64,000 nt of DNA from Microbacter sp. GSS18 (GTDB lineage: Bacteria > Actinomycetota > Actinomycetes > Actinomycetales > Microbacteriaceae). The notes below the pieces were generated by a model. The model had not been told where the DNA came from. It worked only from the letters and a program-made list of their open reading frames with translations, and searched no databases. Both the position numbers and the translations under genes were made by a program. Shown here piece by piece: positions 18,670 to 28,438 of the stretch (positions are counted from its first letter, which is position 1; every line of letters begins with the position of its first letter). The stretch lies in NCBI GenBank assembly GCA_029319145.1, contig CP119753.1, positions 1 to 64,000 of the forward strand, in the 5' to 3' direction.

Positions 18670-19665
18670 ATGCCCATTCTGAGTGCGATCATCTCGGTGA
18701 TCATCGGCGTAGGAGTGTCCCTCCTCATCTTCTGGGCCGCCAACTGGCTCATCGAACGGACGGGCGACAAGTGGAAGGCGAGGCTGCTGCCGTACGTCTT
18801 CCTCGGCCCCGTGATCATCCTGGTCGCGATCTTCCTGCTGTATCCGGCCATCCGCACCCTCATCGACAGCTTCATGCAGCAGAGCCAGCGGCGCGGCGAG
18901 AGCGCCAGCTTCGTGGGCTTCGATAACTACATCGACCTGTTCACGGATCCGAACTTCCTCGGCATCCTGCTCAACAACGTCCTGTGGGTCATCGTGGTGC
19001 CCACCGGTGCCGTGCTCATCGGCCTGCTGGTGGCGATCCTGACCGACCGCCTCGGCAAGCGCCGCGAGACGACGTTCAAGTCGATGATCTTCCTGCCGAT
19101 GGCCATCAGCGGGGTCGCGGCAGCCGTCACGTGGCGGTTCATCTACTTCTACGCGCCGCCGGGCAACCCGCAGATCTACTCGCTGAACGCGTTCTGGACG
19201 GCGGTGACGGGGCAGGACCCGGTGCCGTGGCTCACGATCGACACGGCGCGGCTGAACTCGTTCCTGATCATGTTCATCGTGGTCTGGCTGCAGACCGGCT
19301 TCGCCATGGTGCTGCTGTCGGCGGCCATCAAGGGCGTGCCGGAGGAGACGATCGAGGCGGCCCGGCTCGACGGTGCCACGGAGCGCAAGCTCTTCCTCTC
19401 GGTGATCATTCCGCAGATCCGCGGCACGATCCTCGCGGTGTTCATCACGATCCTGATCGTGGTGATGAAGCTGTTCGACATCGTGTACGCCATGACGGGC
19501 GGCCAGTACAACACGAGCGTGCTGGCGGTGGAGTTCTACGCCCAGCTGTTCAGCTTCCAGAACCCGGGCAAGGCGGCAGCCGTGGTCATGGTCCTCATGA
19601 TCGCCATCGCGCCGCTCATCGTCTACCAAGTCCGCAGCTACAAGGCTCAGGAGGAACTCCGATGA
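18670..19665 (+). CDS. sugar ABC transporter permease (AglF-like)
   Basis: A 331-residue inner-membrane permease of the MalF/AglF class with about seven hydrophobic segments. The EAA loop that contacts the ATPase is visible as EETIEAARLDGATERKLFLS near residue 230. An additional N-terminal helix (SAIISVIIGVGVSLLIFWAA) precedes the usual core. It pairs with the next gene, whose ATG overlaps its TGA by 4 bp. No ATP-binding subunit is encoded in the locus, so a shared MsmK/UgpC-type ATPase from elsewhere is likely. Confidence 0.92.
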   Translation: MPILSAIISVIIGVGVSLLIFWAANWLIERTGDKWKARLLPYVFLGPVIILVAIFLLYPAIRTLIDSFMQQSQRRGESASFVGFDNYIDLFTDPNFLGILLNNVLWVIVVPTGAVLIGLLVAILTDRLGKRRETTFKSMIFLPMAISGVAAAVTWRFIYFYAPPGNPQIYSLNAFWTAVTGQDPVPWLTIDTARLNSFLIMFIVVWLQTGFAMVLLSAAIKGVPEETIEAARLDGATERKLFLSVIIPQIRGTILAVFITILIVVMKLFDIVYAMTGGQYNTSVLAVEFYAQLFSFQNPGKAAAVVMVLMIAIAPLIVYQVRSYKAQEELR

Positions 19666-20606
19666 GCAGCACCGAGATTCCGACGCCGCTCGTCGACGCC
19701 GACGCCGGCACGCGCGAGATCGTCACCGGCAACAAGAAGCCCCGCACCGGCGACAAGCCCAAGCCCCGCATCCTCCTGACGATCCTCATGGGGATCATCG
19801 CCGTCGCGTGGCTGTTCCCCCTGCTGGGCCTGCTCATCACGAGCTTCCGCAGCAAGGCGGACGTCGACGCGACAGGCTGGTGGACGGTTTTCCTGAACCC
19901 CTTCGGCACCGACTGGACGATGGAGAACTTCGCCCTGGCGTGGGACGCCCTCGACGTCGGTCAGACGTTCTGGAACTCCGTCGCGGTGACGGTGCCGGCC
20001 ACCGTGCTGCCGATCCTCGTGGCGGCGATGGCCGCGTACTCGTTCGCGTTCCTGCAGTTCCGCGGCAAGGAGATCTACTTCGCCATCGTGCTCGGTCTCA
20101 TGATCGTGCCGGTGCAGATCGCGATCATCCCGGTGCTCCAGCTGTTCGTGTGGTTCGGCAACACCACCGGCATCCAGATCATCGGGCAGTACCCGGCGGC
20201 GTACATCGTCCACTCGACGTTCGCGCTGCCGCTGGCGATCTACATCCTGCGCAACTACATGCAGACGCTGCCGACCTCGCTCATCGAGGCGGCGCGCGTC
20301 GACGGCGCGAGCCACTTCCAGATCTTCTGGCGGCTCATCGTGCCGATGTCGGTGCCGGCGCTGGCGTCGTTCGCGATCTTCCAGTTCCTGTGGGTGTGGA
20401 ACGACTTCCTCGTGGCGTACATCTTCATCCAATCGGGGCCCAACGCCGTGATGACCCAGGGGCTGTACACCCTCATGGGGCAGTACGGACAGGGCTGGCA
20501 GAGGGTCGCCGCAGGCTCGTTCATCACCCTGGTGGTGCCGCTGGTGATCTTCTTCGCACTGCAGCGGTTCTTCGTGCGAGGGATGACGGCAGGTTCGGTC
20601 AAGTAG
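19662..20606 (+). CDS. sugar ABC transporter permease (AglG-like)
   Basis: The second permease (314 residues), of the MalG class, with six predicted helices. Its EAA loop reads TSLIEAARVDGASHFQIFWR. A hydrophilic, Lys/Pro-rich N-terminal tail of ~40 residues precedes the first helix. It is translationally coupled to the preceding permease and followed after 28 bp by the glycosidase gene, so all four genes can form one LacI-controlled operon. Confidence 0.92.
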   Translation: MSSTEIPTPLVDADAGTREIVTGNKKPRTGDKPKPRILLTILMGIIAVAWLFPLLGLLITSFRSKADVDATGWWTVFLNPFGTDWTMENFALAWDALDVGQTFWNSVAVTVPATVLPILVAAMAAYSFAFLQFRGKEIYFAIVLGLMIVPVQIAIIPVLQLFVWFGNTTGIQIIGQYPAAYIVHSTFALPLAIYILRNYMQTLPTSLIEAARVDGASHFQIFWRLIVPMSVPALASFAIFQFLWVWNDFLVAYIFIQSGPNAVMTQGLYTLMGQYGQGWQRVAAGSFITLVVPLVIFFALQRFFVRGMTAGSVK

Positions 20607-20634
20607 ACCCGTTCCGCGAGTCGGGGGGACGCCT

Positions 20635-21651
20635 GTGCTTAGGCTCGACGACTCGTGGGTCTGGGACTACTGGGTCGCCGAGGACGACGAGGGATTCCAC
20701 GCCTTCTATCTGAAGGCCCCTCGCGTCCTCGGCGATCCGCATCTGCGCCACTGGCACGCCCGCATCGGCCACGCCTTCTCGAGCGACCTCGTCACGTGGA
20801 CACCGCTGCCGGACGCTCTCGGCGCGGGGCCGCCGGGAACGTTCGACGACATGGCGACGTGGACCGGATCGATCGTGCGGGACGACGCCGGCGTGTGGCG
20901 GATGTTCTCCTCGGGCGTCAGCACCGTCGGAGACGGGCGCGTCCAGCGGATCGGCTCGGCGCGGTCGCGCGATCTCGTCACGTGGGAGCGCGACCCGTTC
21001 GTGCTCGCGCCCGATGCGCGCTGGTACGAAGTCGAGCCCGGCGCCGATTGGCACGAAGAGGCGTGGCGGGATCCGTGGGTCTTCCGCGACCCGGATGCCG
21101 GGGGATGGCGGATGCTCATCACGGCGCGCAGTCGCACCGGCGAGCCCGCACAGCGCGGGGTTGTCGGCACAGCGGTCTCGCACGACCTCGAGACGTGGCG
21201 CGTGGAGCCGCCGCTGTCAGCGCCGGACAGCGGGTTCGGCCAGCTCGAGGTCGCGCAGACGTACGACGTCGACGGGCATGTCTTTCTGCTGTTCTCGTGC
21301 CTGCGCGGCGAGCTCGCGGGTGCTCGCGCCGGGGCCGAGGGAGGCATCTGGGTCGTGAACGCACCGAGCCTGTCGGGCCCGTTCGACATCTCAGGCGCCT
21401 ACCGGCTCACCGACGAGTCGCTCTACGTCGGCAGACTGGTCCGCACGCCCGGCGGTTCCTGGGCGCTCATGGCTTTTCGCAACACCGCGCCGGACGGCTC
21501 GTTCGTCGGCGAGCTGGCCGATCCGGCCCCGGTGACGATCGAGCACGGCCGGCTCACGATCGCCGACCGCGACCATCCGGCGTTCCCGTCCGAGCACGAC
21601 CATCCAGCGTTCCCGTCCGAGCACGACCACCCGGGCGAAGGCGCAAGCTGA
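20635..21651 (+). CDS. GH32/GH43-type (five-bladed propeller) glycosidase
   Basis: A 338-residue cytoplasmic enzyme of the GH32/GH43/GH68 propeller type, probably cleaving a fructoside or a related sugar after uptake. The N-terminal blade has SWVWDYW in place of the WMNDPN signature; the RDP motif (WRDPWVF, near residue 147) and a later Glu (GQLEVAQTY) match the expected catalytic triad. It lacks the beta-sandwich domain of full-length GH32 invertases. The start is GTG at 20635. The C-terminus ends in a tandem 9-residue repeat (DHPAFPSEH twice, then DHP) encoded by a 27-bp repeat. The exact family and substrate are uncertain. Confidence 0.75.
   Translation: MLRLDDSWVWDYWVAEDDEGFHAFYLKAPRVLGDPHLRHWHARIGHAFSSDLVTWTPLPDALGAGPPGTFDDMATWTGSIVRDDAGVWRMFSSGVSTVGDGRVQRIGSARSRDLVTWERDPFVLAPDARWYEVEPGADWHEEAWRDPWVFRDPDAGGWRMLITARSRTGEPAQRGVVGTAVSHDLETWRVEPPLSAPDSGFGQLEVAQTYDVDGHVFLLFSCLRGELAGARAGAEGGIWVVNAPSLSGPFDISGAYRLTDESLYVGRLVRTPGGSWALMAFRNTAPDGSFVGELADPAPVTIEHGRLTIADRDHPAFPSEHDHPAFPSEHDHPGEGAS
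21571..21633 (+). repeat. 27-bp tandem repeat inside the glycosidase C-terminus
   Basis: Units at 21571-21597 and 21598-21624 differ at one base, and a 9-bp partial third unit follows. The repeat stays in frame and extends the protein tail by 9 residues per unit. Confidence 0.9.
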
Positions 21652-21657
21652 CGTCCT

Positions 21658-21681
21658 GCTCCGGCCCGAGCGTGCCGGAGC
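21658..21681. terminator. hairpin between convergent glycosidase genes
   Basis: GCTCCGGC and GCCGGAGC form a perfect 8-bp stem with an 8-nt loop, just after the plus-strand stop (21651) and before the minus-strand stop (21712). It is likely a bidirectional terminator, though no T-tract follows. Confidence 0.55.
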
Positions 21682-21711
21682 TGCGATCGGGCCGTCTCGG
21701 CGGCCGGGGGG

Positions 21712-23955
21712 TCACGCCACGGCGTCGACGCGGTACAGCACCAAGTGGTCGGGGTGAAGGCGCGGCGATGCGAACCCGACGGTCTCGAGGGTGCCGGCGG
21801 CGAAGACCGCCCCCGGGTAGGACACATCGGCCCGCACCGCGCGATCCCAGTACTCGGACGCTGCCGCGGCAGCGGCATCGCTCGCCTCGCCCCACCACGC
21901 CGGTGCGTGAAGGCCCGACGGCAGCTCGCCGATGAGGATCGGCGTGACACGATACGCCCGCACCGGATCGAGGCCGCGCAGTCGCAGCCGCGCCGGCGGC
22001 TCGGGCTGCGTCGAGTCCAGCACCGCGAACGAGAAGATCGCGCGCGAGCGGTCGGGGGCGACGACGCCGTGCGCGATGACGCGAGGGTCCGGCCCGTCGA
22101 GCCGCACCGTCTCGCCGCCGAGGAGCAGGTCGCGATTGTCCTTGTAGAAGCGGATCCACGTCCCCAGGGTCTCGAGCTCCGCAGCGCTGGCCTCGCCGAG
22201 GTTCCATTCGATCCCGAAGTGGCCGAACACGGCGGTGCCGGCGCGGAACGACAGATCCATGTGACGTCCCGTGGTGTGCGAGTGGCCCGAGGCCACATGT
22301 GCGCCCTGGTACTCCGGCGGCACGAGCTGCGAGGTCCAGCGCATCATGGACTGCCGGTCGTGGGGGTCGGAGTTGTCGGACACCCAGACGCGGTCGGTGC
22401 GCTCGAGGACGCCGAGGTCGACGCGCGCGCCGCCGGAGGAGCAGGACTCGACCTCGAGCTCGGGGTGCGCGGCGCGCAGCTCGTCCAGCAGACGGTAGAA
22501 CGCCAGCGTCTGGGCGTGCACGGCGGGCCGGCCCCGATCGGTGCGGTCGCCGGCGTCGACGAGGTCGCGGTTGTGGTCCCACTTGATGTAGTCGATGCGG
22601 TACTCGTCGAGCAGCGCCATCATCTGATCCCGCACGTGCGCGTAGGCGCCGGGATGGGCGATGTTCAGCACCTGCTGGAACCGCGCCTCCACGGGCAGGT
22701 CGTCGCGCGCGGCCATGATCCACTCCGGATGCGCGCGCGCCACGTCGCTGTCGAGATTGACCATCTCGGGCTCGAACCACAGGCCGAACTGCATGCCGAG
22801 CTCGTGCACGCGGTCGACGAGCGGATGCAGGCCGTCGGGCCACACCTCGGGAGAGACCACCCAGTCGCCGAGGCCGGCGCGGTCGCTGCGGCGCGCGCCG
22901 AACCATCCGTCGTCGAGAACGAAGCGCTCGACGCCGATTCCCGCGGCCTTCTCGGCGAGTGCGACCAGCTCGTCGGCGTCGTGCCGGAAGTACACCGCCT
23001 CCCACACGTTGAGCAGCACGGGGCGCTCGGTCGACGGATGCCGCGGACCTGAGCGCAGATGGTCGTGGAATCGGTGGGCCACGGCATCCAGCCCGTCGCC
23101 GTACGCGCCGTACACCCAGGGCGAGCTGTACGCGTCGCCGGGGGCGAGCACGATCTCTCCCGGCAGCAGCACTTCGCCGCCGCCGAGCACCTGCTCGCCG
23201 GTGTGCACGCGCTCGGCGTAGTGCCGGTGGTTGCCGCTGAACGCCGTGTGCACGGCCCACACCGAGCCCGCGGCGAATCCGAAGCCGGGGACGCCGGCGT
23301 GCAGGACGAAGGCGCTGTCGGCGCCCGTCCGGCCGCGGCGGTTCTCCCGAAGGCGGATGCCGTCGGGGAACGATGCCCGCTGCGCCCGGCGCTCGCCGTT
23401 GTGCTGGCCGGTGAAGTCCAGCAGCTCCTGCGCCTCGGCGGGCACCGGGTACGCGAGGGAGAGGTCGTCGAGCGAGAACCGCTCGTCGTGATCGTTGCGC
23501 ACGGTGGCGCGCGAGCGCACGAGGCCGGCAGGGGTCAGCTCGACCTCGATCCTGAGCCTCAGGGTGCCACGCTCGTCGACGGCCTCGAAGGCGATGGCGT
23601 GGGCGCCGCCGAGCACCGGACCGCCCGCGTCGTCGCCGTCGACCGTCACCGACGTGACGGTGAACCGCGGCGACCAGCCCGCCCCGTCGAACGAGCCCGA
23701 GAGTCCGGGCCGGCCGGTCCATCCCGTGCGGTGCTCGGGCAGCAGCGCGAGCCGGACGGGGACGTCGGCGTTGTTGGAGCCGATGACCTGCACCGTGGCA
23801 TCGCACAGTGCGGCCAGCGATGCGGCATCGAGGTCTCCCAGGGTCGCGCCCCAGTGGACGACCGCGGGCAGGCGCCGATCTCGCGCGTCGATCAGCAGCG
23901 AGACGCCGCCCGCCGAAAGGTGGATGACGGTACCGGGGGAGAGCTCGGAGGACAC
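21712..23955 (-). CDS. alpha-galactosidase, glycoside hydrolase family 36
   Basis: A 747-residue retaining alpha-galactosidase (melibiase type) that removes terminal galactose from melibiose or raffinose-type sugars. It has the GH36 layout: an N-terminal beta-sandwich, a barrel with LNVWEAVYF, LDDGWFG, WFEPEMVN, the nucleophile Asp in DYIKWDHNR (around residue 459), SCSSGGARVDLG and the acid/base Asp in SDNSDPHDR (around residue 526), then a C-terminal sandwich. The GTG at 23955 fits the family N-terminus (IHLSAGGVSLL follows); a CAGAAT box sits 6 nt upstream, so leaderless expression is possible. It is convergent with the transport operon. Confidence 0.93.
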   Translation of the reverse strand: MSSELSPGTVIHLSAGGVSLLIDARDRRLPAVVHWGATLGDLDAASLAALCDATVQVIGSNNADVPVRLALLPEHRTGWTGRPGLSGSFDGAGWSPRFTVTSVTVDGDDAGGPVLGGAHAIAFEAVDERGTLRLRIEVELTPAGLVRSRATVRNDHDERFSLDDLSLAYPVPAEAQELLDFTGQHNGERRAQRASFPDGIRLRENRRGRTGADSAFVLHAGVPGFGFAAGSVWAVHTAFSGNHRHYAERVHTGEQVLGGGEVLLPGEIVLAPGDAYSSPWVYGAYGDGLDAVAHRFHDHLRSGPRHPSTERPVLLNVWEAVYFRHDADELVALAEKAAGIGVERFVLDDGWFGARRSDRAGLGDWVVSPEVWPDGLHPLVDRVHELGMQFGLWFEPEMVNLDSDVARAHPEWIMAARDDLPVEARFQQVLNIAHPGAYAHVRDQMMALLDEYRIDYIKWDHNRDLVDAGDRTDRGRPAVHAQTLAFYRLLDELRAAHPELEVESCSSGGARVDLGVLERTDRVWVSDNSDPHDRQSMMRWTSQLVPPEYQGAHVASGHSHTTGRHMDLSFRAGTAVFGHFGIEWNLGEASAAELETLGTWIRFYKDNRDLLLGGETVRLDGPDPRVIAHGVVAPDRSRAIFSFAVLDSTQPEPPARLRLRGLDPVRAYRVTPILIGELPSGLHAPAWWGEASDAAAAAASEYWDRAVRADVSYPGAVFAAGTLETVGFASPRLHPDHLVLYRVDAVA

Positions 23956-24013
23956 GCCACCATTCTGTCGAGCATCGCTTCCGTCGGACAGGTGTGTGCC
24001 TAGGGTGTGACGT

Positions 24014-26470
24014 ATGGATGCCGCCGCAGCCGACACCCTGACCGTCGATCCCGAGCGCGGGCTGACGGCATCGGAGGTGGCCGAGCGCGTCGCCGCGGGT
24101 CGCGTGAACGCGTTCGAGGCCGATACGAGCCGCAGCGCGTGGACGATCGTCCGCGCCAACGTCTTCACGCTCTTCAACGGCATCGTGTTCGCGTGCTTCG
24201 GCATCCTGCTCGTGCTGGGGCGCTGGCAGGACGGGCTGTTCGGGCTCGCGGCGTTCGCGAACTCGATCATCGGCAGCTACCAGGAGTTCAAGGCGAAGGC
24301 GGCGCTGGACCGTCTCGCGCTGCTGAACGCGCCGCACGCGCGGGTAAGGCGGGACGGTGCCGAGTCCGAGATCCTCCCCGGCGAGGTGGTCGCGGACGAC
24401 ATCCTCGTGCTCCGCGCGGGCGATCAGGTCCCCGCCGACGCCGTCGTCGCCGCCTCGCGCGCGCTGCAGATCGACGAGTCGATGCTCACGGGAGAGTCGG
24501 ATGCCGTCGACAAGCGGCCCGGCGACGAAGCGCTGTCGGGCTCGATCGTCGTGGCGGGGGAGGGCGAGGCCCAGGTCGTGCGGGTCGGCGCCGATTCATA
24601 CGCGAACCGGTTCGCGGGCGAGGCGAAGAAGTTCTCGCTGGTTTCGAGCGAGCTGCGCACGTCGATCAACAAGGTCCTGACGTGGATGGCGTGGCTGATC
24701 GGCCCCGTCGGCCTGCTCGTCCTGAATGCGCAGGTGATGGTCGCCGGCGGGTGGGCTGCCGTGTGGCAGGACGGCGGCTGGGTTCAGCCGGTGGTGAATA
24801 CGATCGCGGCGCTGACGGCGATGATCCCGCTCGGGCTCGTGCTCATGACCTCGATCGCCTTCGCGGTCGGCGCGGCCAAGCTCGCGAGTCGCCAGGTCCT
24901 CGTCAACGAGCTTCCCGCGGTCGAGGGGCTGGCGCGCATCGATGTGATCTGCCTCGACAAGACCGGCACGCTCACCGCCGGCGAGATCGCGTTCGACGCT
25001 GCTCATATCGTGCGCGATGCCGACTCGATGACCGAGGCCCGCGACGTCCTCGCCTGGTACGGGGCGGCACCCGATGCCAACGCGACAGCGCGGTGCCTGC
25101 GCGAGCCGTATCCGGCAGAGCGCGTGCTCGACGTGGCCGCCTACGTCCCGTTCTCGTCGGCCCGCAAGTGGAGCGCGGTCTCGTTCGCAGCCGGCCCTGC
25201 CGGCACGTGGGTCATGGGGGCGCCCGAGATGGTGTTCGGCGATGCCGCGTCCGATCCGGCCACTCCGCTCGGCGGCGCTGTGGTGGAGCTCGCGTCGACC
25301 GGCCGCCGCACCCTCGTCCTCGCCCGCTCTGCGGCCGCCCTGTCTGCGGCCGACGTCGAAGCCGAGCGCCTGCCCGGCGCGGTGGAGCCGGTCGCCGTGC
25401 TGACCTTCCGCGAGCAGGTCCGACCCGACGCCGCCGAGACGCTGGAGTACTTCGCCCGGCAGGGCGTCGGCGTCCGCGTGATCTCGGGCGACAACCCGCG
25501 CACCGTCGCGGCGATCGCCCGCGAGGTGGGGCTCGACGTCGACGAGGGCTTCGACGCCCGGCATCTGCCCGAGGACGACGACGCGCTCGCCGACGTGCTC
25601 GAGGCCCACACGGTGTTCGGCCGCGTCACGCCCGAGCAGAAGAAGCGCATGGTGGTGGCGCTGCAGGCCCGCGGTCACACGGTCGCGATGACGGGCGACG
25701 GCGTCAACGACGCGCTGGCGATCAAGACGGCCGACATGGGCATCGCGATGAACTCGGGCGCCGCGGCCACCAAAGCCGTCGCGCGCCTGGTGCTGCTCGA
25801 CGGGAGGTTCTCGCACCTGCCCGACGTCGTCGCCGAGGGACGTCAGGTCATCGCGAACATCGAGCGGGTCTCGATGCTCTTCCTGACCAAGACCGTCTAC
25901 GCGACCGGGCTGGCGATCCTCTTCGGCATCCTGGTGCTCGAGTTCCCGTTCCTGCCGCGGCAGCTGTCGATCACCGACGGTCTGACCATCGGCATCCCCG
26001 CGTTCTTCCTCGCGCTCATGCCCAACGCCCAGCGGTACGTACCGGGGTTCCTGCGACGATCCCTGATCTTCGCGCTGCCGGCCGGCGTCATCATCGCCGT
26101 CGCGCTCACCGTCTACACCCAGGGCGCGCTCGCGCTCTGCGTCGACGAGGCGCAGCTGCGCACCGGCGCGACGATCATCCTCGCGATCGTAGGGATCTGG
26201 GTGCTCACGGTCCTGTCACGACCCGTGACCCGCTACAAGGTCCTGGTGATCGGCGGCATGTTCATCGCGCTGGTGGTGATCTTCACCGTGCCGCTGTCGA
26301 CGGAGTTCTTCGAGTTCGTCGACCCCGGCCGCGACGCTGCGTGGCTGGTCGCGATCACGACGGTGCTCTCGATCGCCGCGATCGAGATCGTGCGATTCGT
26401 GCACCGCCGGGTCGTCGCGCGCGCGATGACCGGCGAGCCCGCTCAGGGCTCCGACGGCGTGGCGAAGTAG
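24014..26470 (+). CDS. cation-transporting P-type ATPase (CtpE-like)
   Basis: An 818-residue P-type ATPase with the actuator motif TGES (MLTGESDAVD), the phosphorylation site DKTGT (Asp about 315), TGDGVND near residue 559 and about ten membrane helices. It lacks N-terminal heavy-metal domains and the CPx motif, so it is not a copper or cadmium pump. The arrangement resembles mycobacterial CtpE, a calcium importer; that specificity is inference. TAGGGT lies 7 nt before the ATG, consistent with a leaderless transcript. It is divergent from the alpha-galactosidase and overlaps the convergent next gene by 28 bp. Confidence 0.9.
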   Translation: MDAAAADTLTVDPERGLTASEVAERVAAGRVNAFEADTSRSAWTIVRANVFTLFNGIVFACFGILLVLGRWQDGLFGLAAFANSIIGSYQEFKAKAALDRLALLNAPHARVRRDGAESEILPGEVVADDILVLRAGDQVPADAVVAASRALQIDESMLTGESDAVDKRPGDEALSGSIVVAGEGEAQVVRVGADSYANRFAGEAKKFSLVSSELRTSINKVLTWMAWLIGPVGLLVLNAQVMVAGGWAAVWQDGGWVQPVVNTIAALTAMIPLGLVLMTSIAFAVGAAKLASRQVLVNELPAVEGLARIDVICLDKTGTLTAGEIAFDAAHIVRDADSMTEARDVLAWYGAAPDANATARCLREPYPAERVLDVAAYVPFSSARKWSAVSFAAGPAGTWVMGAPEMVFGDAASDPATPLGGAVVELASTGRRTLVLARSAAALSAADVEAERLPGAVEPVAVLTFREQVRPDAAETLEYFARQGVGVRVISGDNPRTVAAIAREVGLDVDEGFDARHLPEDDDALADVLEAHTVFGRVTPEQKKRMVVALQARGHTVAMTGDGVNDALAIKTADMGIAMNSGAAATKAVARLVLLDGRFSHLPDVVAEGRQVIANIERVSMLFLTKTVYATGLAILFGILVLEFPFLPRQLSITDGLTIGIPAFFLALMPNAQRYVPGFLRRSLIFALPAGVIIAVALTVYTQGALALCVDEAQLRTGATIILAIVGIWVLTVLSRPVTRYKVLVIGGMFIALVVIFTVPLSTEFFEFVDPGRDAAWLVAITTVLSIAAIEIVRFVHRRVVARAMTGEPAQGSDGVAK

Positions 26471-26856
26471 CGCGCCGGCGGCGGCGTCCACAGCGCGACC
26501 AGAATGAGGATCATCAGGGCCGGCTGGATCAGGCCGATCCAGTCCCAGTCGTCGGTGGCGATGATCGTGACCGCATGCAGGGCGAGCTGCAGCCCCAGGT
26601 AGACCGTCACGAGCAGCCGGGCGAGGGTGCTGCCGCGCGCGATGCTGGAGCCTGCCGAGATGATGAGCAGGCCGAACAGGATCACGCCCGACCCGAGCAG
26701 CGAAACCGTGAGGACGTCCTCTTCGGGGACGTCGTAGCGGCTGAGCAGGACCAGGATGCCGAGGGCCGTCGAGAGCAGGCCGCTGAGGTAGATGAGGACG
26801 ACGGCGAGCGTGATGACCACGGGGCGGCGGCGCTGATCCACGGACTCGGGCGTCAT
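26443..26856 (-). CDS. small integral membrane protein (four helices)
   Basis: A 137-residue protein with four hydrophobic segments (for example VVITLAVVLIYLSGLLSTAL and VSLLGSGVILFGLLIISAG), a short cytoplasmic N-terminus and a polar tail. No catalytic motif or named family is recognised. The ATG at 26856 has AGGGTGAG upstream; longer versions would add Arg-rich low-complexity sequence. Its 3' end overlaps the ATPase gene tail-to-tail by 28 bp. Confidence 0.75.
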   Translation of the reverse strand: MTPESVDQRRRPVVITLAVVLIYLSGLLSTALGILVLLSRYDVPEEDVLTVSLLGSGVILFGLLIISAGSSIARGSTLARLLVTVYLGLQLALHAVTIIATDDWDWIGLIQPALMILILVALWTPPPARYFATPSEP

Positions 26857-27052
26857 GCGTCTCACCCTACGGCGCTGTCGCGGGAGTCGACGGGGTCCGC
26901 GGGGCGGCCCTGTGGAATCGGTGTGAACTGCGGGCGATCGCATCCGGTAACATTGGTGTCTTCGAATCGATTCGATTCCGCTCTCTCCTCCTTCACGCGC
27001 CTGAACCGGCTTCGCCGGTGTCGACGCCCGCGCCACGAAACGAAGAATCGCC

Positions 27053-28432
27053 ATGTTCGACACCGCCGCCAATCCCGTCATCCGCCCCGACGACCCGCGC
27101 CACACCGCCCCCCGCGACGCACGCCCCGAGTCGCCGCACCGCCACGGGTCGGCGACGGGCGCCATCCGCACCCTCGGCTCCGACCCCGCGACTGCGCCGA
27201 TCGTCCTGCACCCGGGCGATTCGATCTCGGCGCGCCGCCGTGTCCTCTACGTGATCCTGCTGGGTGCGCTGACCGCCCTCGGCCCCTTCACCGTCGACCT
27301 GTACCTCCCGGCCTTCCCGGTGCTCGAGGCCGACTTCCAGACGACGTCGGCGGCGATCCAGCTCACGCTCACCGGCACGATGATCGGCTTCGCGCTCGGT
27401 CAGCTGATCGTGGGCCCGCTGAGTGACAAGGTGGGACGCCGCGTCCCCCTGATCGCCGTGACCGCGCTGCACGTGCTCTCGAGCGTCGCGGCAGCCCTCG
27501 CCCCGAACCTCGAGCTGCTCTTCGTCGCCCGTGTGCTCATGGGTGCGGGCGCCGCGGCCGGCGCCGTGGTCGCCGCCGCGATCGTGCGCGACCTGTTCGG
27601 CGGCAAGCGGCTCGTCGTGATGCTCTCGCGCCTCGCCCTCGTGTCGGGCGCTGCCCCGGTGCTCGCGCCGCTCATCGGCTCGGCACTCCTGCTCGTGATC
27701 GACTGGCGCGGCGTGTTCGTCGTCCTGGCGCTGTACAGCGCGCTCATGCTGATCGCGGCGTTGGTCTTCCTGCCCGAGACGCTGCCGCCGGCGCGCCGGC
27801 ACGACAAGGGCGCCACCACGGTCTGGCAGCGCTACCGTTCGGTGCTCGGCGACCGGGTCTTCATCGGCGTGCTGATCGTCGGAGGCATGAACTTCTCGGG
27901 GCTGTTCTCGTATCTGTCGGCCTCGCCGTTCCTGTTCCAGGACACCTACGGGTTCGACCCGCAGCAGTACGGACTGCTGTTCGCGGCGAACTCGATCGGC
28001 ATCGTCGTCGGCGTGCAGATCTCGTCGCGACTGTCGGCCCGATACGGTCCGCAGTGGGTGATGGCCTTCTCAACGGTCGTGGCCGCGGTCGCGGCGGTCG
28101 TCATCATCCTCACCGACCAGCTGGGACTGGGGCTGTGGGGCACCGTGATCCCGCTGTTCCTGTTCATGATCGGCGTCGGGTTCACCTTCCCGGCCGTGCA
28201 GGTGCTGGCGCTGGATCGCCACGGCCGGGCCGCGGGCACGGCGCAGTCGCTCATCGGCGCATCGAACTTCGGCGTCGCCGGCGTCATCTCGCCTCTCGTC
28301 GGCTGGCTCGCCGCGGATGCCGGCATCACGGCCACCACGATGGCCTCGGTCATGGTCGGCTGCGCGCTCGTGGCCATCGCGACGGTGTGGCTGGTCATCC
28401 GGCCGCGCACGGTGGCGCAGCTCGCGCCGTAG
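27053..28432 (+). CDS. Bcr/CflA-family MFS multidrug exporter
   Basis: A 459-residue, 12-helix drug:proton antiporter of the DHA1 Bcr/CflA group. It shows the family start of helix 1 (FTVDLYLPAFP), motif A (GPLSDKVGRRVPL) and a helix-5 motif C region (LVSGAAPVLAPLIG). A polar, Pro/Arg/His-rich N-terminal tail of ~60 residues precedes the first helix, unusually long for the family, so translation could start further in. It stands alone between convergent and divergent neighbours. The substrate is unknown. Confidence 0.88.
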   Translation: MFDTAANPVIRPDDPRHTAPRDARPESPHRHGSATGAIRTLGSDPATAPIVLHPGDSISARRRVLYVILLGALTALGPFTVDLYLPAFPVLEADFQTTSAAIQLTLTGTMIGFALGQLIVGPLSDKVGRRVPLIAVTALHVLSSVAAALAPNLELLFVARVLMGAGAAAGAVVAAAIVRDLFGGKRLVVMLSRLALVSGAAPVLAPLIGSALLLVIDWRGVFVVLALYSALMLIAALVFLPETLPPARRHDKGATTVWQRYRSVLGDRVFIGVLIVGGMNFSGLFSYLSASPFLFQDTYGFDPQQYGLLFAANSIGIVVGVQISSRLSARYGPQWVMAFSTVVAAVAAVVIILTDQLGLGLWGTVIPLFLFMIGVGFTFPAVQVLALDRHGRAAGTAQSLIGASNFGVAGVISPLVGWLAADAGITATTMASVMVGCALVAIATVWLVIRPRTVAQLAP

Positions 28433-28438
28433 GCGCGG

